A stretch of DNA of 5,818 bases from Candidatus Brevibacterium intestinigallinarum. GTDB lineage: Bacteria; Actinomycetota; Actinomycetes; Actinomycetales; Brevibacteriaceae. The DNA lies in contig DWZY01000041.1 in the NCBI GenBank assembly GCA_019117325.1, positions 1-5,818 on the forward strand, in the 5' to 3' direction. The notes under the pieces were generated by a model. That model worked only from the letters and a program-made list of their open reading frames with translations. It was not told the DNA's origin and ran no database searches. This document shows positions 1 to 3,289 of this stretch, piece after piece; positions within the stretch are counted from its first letter, which is position 1, and every line of letters begins with the position of its first letter. A program made the position numbers and the translations under genes.

Positions 1-360
1 CTGCCCGACACGCTGCGCCAGATGCCGGTTGCCCAGTCGCTCCGCGAGCGCGCCGTACGTCGTCCTCTCCCCGTAGGGGATCTCCCGCAGCATCATCCAC
101 ACCTGCTCAGAGAAGGCATAGCCGTCCGTGCGGACCGGGATCTCGAACGCCTGGCGCTCGCCAGCGAGGTACTCCTCCAGCTGGCCTGCGAGGACATGGA
201 TCACCGGATCCGTCGTCGCCTCGACCGACTCGCCGAAGGCGTCCGGTTCCGGGAGGTGCCAGTGGCCGGGGAAGTAGACACCCGTGAGCGCAGGTCCCTC
301 CGCGACCACGACCAGCTCACCCAGCTGCGTGTCGATCCGCGCGTGCCGCAGTCCGTCCAT
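1..360 (-). CDS. ogt: Methylated-DNA--[protein]-cysteine S-methyltransferase, partial (N-terminal 120 residues)
   Basis: This repair protein family takes alkyl groups from O6-alkylguanine (and O4-alkylthymine) onto its own cysteine, a suicide reaction on DNA in the cytoplasm. The gene runs off the left window edge after 120 codons. Seen directly: an N-terminal domain opening near residues 4-20 (GLRHARIDTQLGELVVVA), then LTGVYFPGHW at 25-34. The conserved DNA-binding domain follows, with FSEQVW at 83-88, EIPYGERTTYG at 93-103 and LAERLGNRHLAQRVG at 105-119. These match the family signature leading to the PCHRV active site, which lies outside the window, so catalytic integrity cannot be judged. 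The ATG at 360 is chosen because AAGAGGTG ends 6 nt before it and the family normally begins just before RHAxID. An in-frame ATG at 390 has its purine run directly abutting the codon and is less likely. It is divergent from the neighbouring decarboxylase-family gene. Confidence 0.9.
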   Translation of the reverse strand, partial: MDGLRHARIDTQLGELVVVAEGPALTGVYFPGHWHLPEPDAFGESVEATTDPVIHVLAGQLEEYLAGERQAFEIPVRTDGYAFSEQVWMMLREIPYGERTTYGALAERLGNRHLAQRVGQ

Positions 361-520
361 CGTCCTCACCTCTTCCGGGGTCGTGTTCATCCTCTCGCAC
401 AGCAGACGCGTGAGCGCATCGTTCTGTGAGGTCGGATCGTCGGAATCTTCGTGAGACGCGGTTGTCAGTGCCTGAGAGGCGAGCTGGGCTGTGCCGTCGC
501 CGTGACCCGCGACCCAGCCG

Positions 521-548
521 ATGACGGTGGGGTCTCCCTTGCTAGCGT
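521..548 (+). promoter_or_regulatory. Candidate sigma-70-type promoter for the decarboxylase-family gene
   Basis: A -35-like ATGACG (521-526, TGAC core in register with TTGACA) is followed after 16 bp by a -10-like TAGCGT (543-548). Transcription would start near 555 and give a leader of about 47 nt with an AGGAGG site. TAGCGT is the only TA-containing hexamer in the spacer and is identical to the -10 candidate of the double HAD gene at 3277-3282. Inference from motif and spacing only. Confidence 0.45.
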
Positions 549-590
549 GGCTGGCGCAGGATCGTGTGCGGCCCGGTCGGCCGTCTGGCG

Positions 591-596
591 AGGAGG
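591..596 (+). promoter_or_regulatory. Ribosome binding site that fixes the GTG start at 602
   Basis: A perfect AGGAGG lies 5 nt before the GTG at 602. The next in-frame ATG at 614 would be 17 nt away, too far. An upstream ATG at 521 lies within the proposed -35 box and would add an Arg/Gly/Glu-rich tail that fits no family. GTG is therefore the best start. Confidence 0.8.
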
Positions 597-601
597 AATC
601 T

Positions 602-973
602 GTGGAACTGAGCATGGACAAGGGCAACGAGTTCGTCGAGGCGACGCAGGACCCGGCGGGCACCGCCGCCTGGAAGCGCCAGCTGGACCAGTACGCGCCC
701 GGCGCCTCCGACTGGGTGGTGGGAGCCGTGTTCGGCGGCACCTACCAGCGGGACGGGCTGGAGCTGCGCGACCGGCAGATGCTCAACATGGCGGCACTCG
801 CGGCGATGGGCGGCACGGAGCCGCAGCTGACGGGACACATCCGCACCGCCGTGGAGAACGCCGGGATGAGCCGCGAGGACGTCGCGGAGTGCTTCGTCCA
901 CCTCATGCCCTACATCGGGGTGCCCAAGACACTCGCCGCGATGCGCTGCATGCAGGCAGCCTTCGACGGCTGA
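602..973 (+). CDS. Carboxymuconolactone decarboxylase (CMD) family protein
   Basis: A 123-residue soluble all-helical protein of the CMD/AhpD-like superfamily, which includes gamma-carboxymuconolactone decarboxylase of the protocatechuate branch of the beta-ketoadipate pathway and CxxC peroxidase-type members. Seen directly: a core helix with LRDRQMLNMAALAAMGG at 55-71, EPQLTGHIRTAVENAGMSREDVAE at 73-96, and the HLMPYIGVPKTLAAMRCMQAAF tail at 100-121. The His79 after LTG and the YIGVPK loop are typical. There is no CxxC motif (only single Cys97 and Cys116), so it resembles the PcaC side more than the AhpD peroxidase side. No other catechol or protocatechuate pathway gene lies nearby, so a true decarboxylase role is not supported by context. 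The GTG start is set by AGGAGG at 591-596. It is a single-gene unit, convergent with the downstream hydrolase and ended by the hairpins at 977-1009. Confidence 0.85.
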   Translation: MELSMDKGNEFVEATQDPAGTAAWKRQLDQYAPGASDWVVGAVFGGTYQRDGLELRDRQMLNMAALAAMGGTEPQLTGHIRTAVENAGMSREDVAECFVHLMPYIGVPKTLAAMRCMQAAFDG

Positions 974-976
974 GTC

Positions 977-1009
977 TCCGTCGACATTGACGGACCCGGG
1001 CGACGGGTC
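977..1009. terminator. Candidate bidirectional terminator between converging genes
   Basis: Two short hairpins lie side by side in the gap. The first has a 6-bp stem TCCGTC/GACGGA (977-982 with 989-994) and a 6-nt loop. The second has a 5-bp stem GACCC/GGGTC (993-997 with 1005-1009) and a 7-nt loop, and its right arm overlaps the hydrolase stop codon (1008-1010). They share two bases, so only one can form fully at a time. There is no U-tract on either strand, as is common for GC-rich actinobacterial terminators. The position between convergent stops is the main support. Confidence 0.4.
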
Positions 1010-1628
1010 AGGTCGTCGGCGCCGCGGGATCCTCCAGAGCACTCACGACCTGAGGCACCTGCGTCACCCCGTGCGCCTCGATGAAGTGCTTGGCGCCCGG
1101 CACCACCTGCACGGGCGCGTCGAGCCCGCGGGCGAACGCGTCGGATAGCTGCGGGACGACGAGGGGATCGTCGTCGGACCGGATGACCGTCACACGACCC
1201 AGGTGCGGGCGCGTGGCCGGCAGATCAACTCCGTCGAGGAAGGGTGCCAGACCGTGCGCCGAGAATGCATCGAGGCCCTCGTCGCCCGTGACCGTCAGCG
1301 GATCCGCGAAGGGTGAGACGGCTACAAAGGCGCCCAGGCGCGCATCCGAACCCGGTGCATGCTCCGCAGCCAGCCGGGCGACGGCGCGCACCGCCGTGAC
1401 GCAGCCCAGGCTGTGGGCGACGACGGCGGTGCGGTGATCCAGCGTGCCGATCGCCTCCATGACCGTCCCCACCCACGCCGGTTCGCTCGGTGAGGCGGAG
1501 TCGGGGAGTGCGACGACCTCGGCGGCAGGCAGGGTCTGCGCGAGCCAGGGGAACCAGTGCTTCTGCGGCGCGGCGCGGAAGCCGTGGACGACGATGACGC
1601 GGTCGAAGGACGCGGGTGCGGGAGCCAT
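1008..1628 (-). CDS. RBBP9/YdeN-like alpha/beta hydrolase (serine hydrolase)
   Basis: A 206-residue cytoplasmic alpha/beta hydrolase of the RBBP9/YdeN type (Ser_hydrolase family), close to the usual family length of about 180-200. Seen directly: strand beta-1 followed by the oxyanion segment VIVVHGFRAAPQKHWFPWL (11-29), the nucleophile elbow AHSLG with Ser73, the acid region SDDDPLV with Asp154 (or adjacent Asp153), and the catalytic His181 in GAKHF. The order Ser-Asp-His and the HWFPWL segment after HGF are typical of this family. Small-ester hydrolase activity is plausible but the natural substrate is unknown. No signal peptide is visible. The ATG at 1628 has no Shine-Dalgarno, but a TAGTCT box ends 7 nt upstream, so the mRNA is probably leaderless. 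It lies downstream of the PspC gene on the same strand across 116 bp with a hairpin, so it is probably transcribed separately. Confidence 0.85.
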   Translation of the reverse strand: MAPAPASFDRVIVVHGFRAAPQKHWFPWLAQTLPAAEVVALPDSASPSEPAWVGTVMEAIGTLDHRTAVVAHSLGCVTAVRAVARLAAEHAPGSDARLGAFVAVSPFADPLTVTGDEGLDAFSAHGLAPFLDGVDLPATRPHLGRVTVIRSDDDPLVVPQLSDAFARGLDAPVQVVPGAKHFIEAHGVTQVPQVVSALEDPAAPTT

Positions 1629-1635
1629 AGTCCGC

Positions 1636-1665
1636 AGACTACGCCGGGGGAACCCTGTCGGTCAG
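1636..1665 (-). promoter_or_regulatory. Candidate leaderless promoter of the RBBP9-like hydrolase
   Basis: Read on the minus strand: CTGACC (1665-1660, TGAC core of a -35), an 18-bp spacer, then TAGTCT (1641-1636) and 7 nt to the A of the ATG at 1628. The transcript would start at or next to the start codon. There is no Shine-Dalgarno in the same interval, which agrees with leaderless initiation. Confidence 0.5.
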
Positions 1666-1708
1666 GTGACCCGGCCGGTCCAGCGGCCGGGTGGGGTGAC
1701 CCGGCCGG
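1665..1708. repeat. Direct repeat of GGTGACCCGGCCGG, two copies 30 bp apart
   Basis: The exact 14-mer GGTGACCCGGCCGG occurs at 1665-1678 and 1695-1708. The start-to-start distance of 30 bp is about three helical turns. A related inverted segment (GGCCGGGTG) lies between them. It occupies the spacer between the PspC stop and the hydrolase promoter. Confidence 0.7.
1669..1692. terminator. GC-rich hairpin downstream of the PspC gene
   Basis: A perfect 8-bp inverted repeat ACCCGGCC/GGCCGGGT (1669-1676 with 1685-1692) with an 8-nt loop lies about 53 bp past the PspC stop codon and just upstream of the hydrolase -35. Without a U-tract it could be an actinobacterial I-shaped terminator for the PspC transcript or a protein-binding site. 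Its left arm belongs to a repeated 14-mer (see the repeat entry). Confidence 0.4.
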
Positions 1709-1744
1709 GGCAGGCCACCGGGCCGACCCCGGGCGCAGTGCCCG

Positions 1745-1996
1745 TCAGGGACGGCTCGAGCCGCCCAGCGCACGCTCCAGCGGGATCGACCCGTCGTGCC
1801 ACGGGGTCAGTGCCCACACGATCGCGTAGGCGCCCAGGCCCAGGACGGGCAGCAGGAAGGAGAGGAGGACGAGGACGCGGACCAGCCACACGTTGAGGCC
1901 CAGGTTCTGCGCGAGTCCGCCGCTGATGCCGCCGATGATGCGCTGGGGGCCGCGACGGAAGCCCATGTTCCGGATGGTGTCGAAGAAGGAGTTCAT
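1745..1996 (-). CDS. PspC-domain small membrane protein
   Basis: An 83-residue protein consisting almost entirely of a PspC domain (phage-shock-protein C family), a small inner-membrane domain used in envelope-stress sensing or as a toxin-like or regulatory partner in different bacteria. Seen directly: RRGPQRIIGGISGGLAQNLGLN (14-35), where the family shows R-x-I-x-G-V-x-G-G-L-A, then a hydrophobic hairpin from VWLVRVLVLL to GAYAIVWALTP (36-65) with Arg40 at the usual place, and a short hydrophilic tail. No large C-terminal sensor or histidine-kinase domain is present. The ATG at 1996 is preferred over one at 2032 because the extra residues (FRAVRVRTVEG) do not match the family and a TACCGT box lies exactly 7 nt before 1996. 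GAGGG just upstream could also serve as a weak ribosome site. Upstream lacI is on the same strand across 119 bp. Confidence 0.85.
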   Translation of the reverse strand: MNSFFDTIRNMGFRRGPQRIIGGISGGLAQNLGLNVWLVRVLVLLSFLLPVLGLGAYAIVWALTPWHDGSIPLERALGGSSRP

Positions 1997-2003
1997 GCCC
2001 TCT

Positions 2004-2009
2004 ACGGTA
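2004..2009 (-). promoter_or_regulatory. Candidate leaderless -10 box of the PspC gene
   Basis: TACCGT on the minus strand (2009-2004) is followed by exactly 7 nt and the ATG at 1996, the same geometry as at the hydrolase and double HAD genes. No good -35 hexamer is visible 16-19 bp upstream. It decides the start at 1996 rather than 2032, because the longer frame would begin upstream of this promoter. Confidence 0.45.
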
Positions 2010-2086
2010 CGGACCCGCACGGCGCGGAACACTGCAGAAGACCCCAGGCCGGGCGGGGGAGAACCCGAATGTCGCGCGTGATGGTC

Positions 2087-2107
2087 AGCGGTGGTGGCCC
2101 AGCCGCT
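2087..2107. terminator. Weak hairpin after lacI
   Basis: AGCGG/CCGCT (2087-2091 with 2103-2107) can form a 5-bp stem, extendable by a U-G pair, with about 10 nt in the loop. It starts 9 bp after the lacI stop codon on the minus strand. No U-tract follows. It may end the lacI transcript, but the stem is short. Confidence 0.25.
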
Positions 2108-2115
2108 CCTGGGGC

Positions 2116-3156
2116 TCAGGAGGCCGGCCCCGCGCTCACCGTCGCCGGGCTCACCGCGCTCGACTCGCGCTCGCGCAGGACGGGCCGGACGACCAGATCC
2201 GCGTCGTGCGTGCGTCCGGCCAGCCGCTCGAGGATCATCCCGGCGGCCAGCCGGCCCATCTCCTCGCGCGGCTGATTCACGCTCGTGAGGTGGGGCCGGA
2301 TCATGAGTGCCGCCGCCGAGGAGTCGTAGCCCACCACGCTCAGCTGCTCCGGCACTCGCACCCCCAGCGCGGCCGCCCGGTGCATGATCCGCACGGCCGC
2401 GATGTCATTCGCGGCGAACACCGCGGTGGGTGCCGTGGGGCGCCCGGAGCGGATCCGATCGAGGAGCGCGTCGATCTGCTCCTCCATGATCGACCAATCG
2501 GCCGCCGGTCCGATGACCCGCGTCTGGTCCTCCAGTCCCAGACGGGCGGTCTCGGCCAGGAATCCCGCACGCCGGGCAGCAGGTCCGGGCCGGTTCGACA
2601 TCGTCACGTGCACCAGCCGCGTGTGCCCCAGCTCCACGAGGTGGCGGACCGCCTGCGCGGCTCCGGCCGCGTCATCTCCGCGCACCGTGTCGACACCGGT
2701 CACCGCATCCTGCATCCTCCCGATCACCGCGACCGGCAGCACGGTCGCTGCGTCCTCGAGTGCGGCCGTCCGCAGCCACGTCGTCACCGCGATGATCCCG
2801 TCGACGCCGAAGCCCAGCATCCGGTCGAGCTGACGCTCCAGGTGCGCGCTGTCGCGCCGGCCGTGGCCGATCACCACCGCCGCACCCGAGGCCTCCGCAT
2901 GCGCTTCGATCCCCGTGATGACGTCCGTGTGGTACGGATTCCCCAGGTCCGTGGGCAGGACTCCCAGCACCGGGCCGCCCCGTCCGGCCCGCGCCCGCAC
3001 CGGGTACCCCACGCTGCGGGCGGCCGCGAGGATCCGCAGCCGAGTCGCCGGCTTCAGCCCCGCCCGCCCGTTCATGACCATCGACACCGCCGAGGCCGAG
3101 ACCCCTGCCGTCTCCGCCACATCCGCCAGCGTGGCCCGGCCCGATCGTGCACCCAT
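2116..3156 (-). CDS. LacI-family transcriptional repressor
   Basis: A 346-residue regulator with the standard LacI/GalR layout: an N-terminal helix-turn-helix that binds a palindromic operator as a dimer, and a periplasmic-binding-protein-like effector domain. Seen directly: ATLADVAETAGVSASAVSMVMNG (8-30) as the HTH and the third-helix segment to GY at 50-51. The effector domain starts near VLGVLPTDLGNPYH (63-76). AANDIAA has Asn250-Asp251, and PHLTSVNQP ends with Gln295-Pro296, all family signatures. The effector is not deducible. An oddity is the linker between GY and the first core strand, which is about four residues shorter than in E. coli LacI and lacks the hinge-helix Leu region. It is divergent from the double HAD gene, with palindromes in the shared 133-bp spacer that are candidate operators, so it most likely represses that gene and perhaps itself. 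The ATG at 3156 has only a close AGGGG upstream. The HTH begins at the normal distance from it. Confidence 0.93.
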   Translation of the reverse strand: MGARSGRATLADVAETAGVSASAVSMVMNGRAGLKPATRLRILAAARSVGYPVRARAGRGGPVLGVLPTDLGNPYHTDVITGIEAHAEASGAAVVIGHGRRDSAHLERQLDRMLGFGVDGIIAVTTWLRTAALEDAATVLPVAVIGRMQDAVTGVDTVRGDDAAGAAQAVRHLVELGHTRLVHVTMSNRPGPAARRAGFLAETARLGLEDQTRVIGPAADWSIMEEQIDALLDRIRSGRPTAPTAVFAANDIAAVRIMHRAAALGVRVPEQLSVVGYDSSAAALMIRPHLTSVNQPREEMGRLAAGMILERLAGRTHDADLVVRPVLRERESSAVSPATVSAGPAS

Positions 3157-3175
3157 GACCCCTGCTTAGCACTGG

Positions 3176-3198
3176 TCCGAAGCCGTCACGGGCTCGGA
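3176..3198. promoter_or_regulatory. Imperfect inverted repeat in the lacI/HAD spacer
   Basis: TCCGA-A-GCC (3176-3184) is mirrored by GGCTCGGA (3191-3198) with one bulged A and a 6-nt centre. It begins 19 bp upstream of the lacI start codon, a position suited to autoregulation. It could be an operator for the LacI protein or a hairpin in a transcript. Not experimentally supported. Confidence 0.35.
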
Positions 3199-3199
3199 T

Positions 3200-3211
3200 T
3201 GCAGATCTGCA
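3200..3211. promoter_or_regulatory. Perfect 12-bp palindrome, candidate operator
   Basis: TGCAGATCTGCA is a perfect palindrome located midway between lacI and the double HAD gene, about 66 bp upstream of the HAD -10 box. Twofold symmetry and position suit binding by a dimeric regulator. Classical LacI-family sites have a central CG, whereas this one is centred on GATC, so it may belong to another factor or to a divergent LacI with an altered hinge. Confidence 0.4.
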
Positions 3212-3237
3212 GAAGATGTGGCCGTGCGGTGGCCGCG

Positions 3238-3254
3238 GGTTCACCGACGGTTCA
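3238..3254. repeat. Direct repeat GGTTCA with an 11-bp period
   Basis: GGTTCA occurs at 3238-3243 and 3249-3254, each followed by a pyrimidine-rich CC-containing stretch. An 11-bp offset puts both on the same helix face. The pair lies where the -35 region of the HAD promoter would be, so it could be an activator or repressor site. Confidence 0.35.
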
Positions 3255-3276
3255 TCCGGGCCCCTGCCCGGCTCCG

Positions 3277-3282
3277 TAGCGT
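3277..3282 (+). promoter_or_regulatory. Candidate leaderless -10 box of the double HAD gene
   Basis: TAGCGT is followed by exactly 7 nt and the ATG at 3290. No Shine-Dalgarno is present before that ATG. The -35 region lacks a clear TTGACA match and is occupied instead by GGTTCA repeats, suggesting a promoter that may depend on an activator. It rules against the longer in-frame GTG start at 3218. Confidence 0.5.
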
Positions 3283-3289
3283 CGCAGTC

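Larger units (their letters stand above)
361..601. other. Divergent intergenic region between ogt and the decarboxylase-family gene
   Basis: This 241-bp spacer holds the plus-strand promoter and ribosome binding site of the gene starting at 602. I see no convincing promoter for ogt. The stretch 361-542 contains no TA dinucleotide at all, so no TANNNT-type -10 box can exist on either strand there; the only TA is at 543-544. The minus frame of ogt stays open through the whole spacer and into the neighbouring gene, but no well-placed start and Shine-Dalgarno pair supports a longer protein. Confidence 0.6.

Noticed and set aside
361..390. Alternative ogt start at ATG 390
   Set aside because: The upstream purine run abuts the ATG with no spacing, whereas ATG 360 has a well-spaced AAGAGGTG and matches the usual N-terminus.
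387..419. A 10-codon minus-strand ORF (MRSRVCCARG) upstream of ogt, as a possible leader peptide
   Set aside because: It has no ribosome site, no promoter and no attenuator hairpin; it is likely chance.
451..1042. Long open frames overlapping the CMD gene on both strands
   Set aside because: Their products are Arg/Gly/His-rich with no family signature. They mirror the real gene and arise from high GC content.
1997..2032. Longer start of the PspC protein at ATG 2032
   Set aside because: The added 12 residues do not match the PspC family and the best -10 box lies downstream of that start.
2032..3216. The 10-mer CTGCAGAAGA present at 2032-2041 and 3207-3216 in two intergenic spacers
   Set aside because: It lies at different distances and orientations relative to the two promoters. 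A shared 10-mer of this kind is expected by chance in a window of this size.
2206..3279. A long plus-strand open frame antisense to lacI
   Set aside because: The product is rich in Arg, His and Pro, lacks any domain, and lies opposite a clear LacI protein.
3218..3289. N-terminal extension of the HAD protein from GTG at 3218
   Set aside because: It has no adequate Shine-Dalgarno, an Arg-rich sequence unlike the protein, and it would place the TAGCGT promoter inside the gene.
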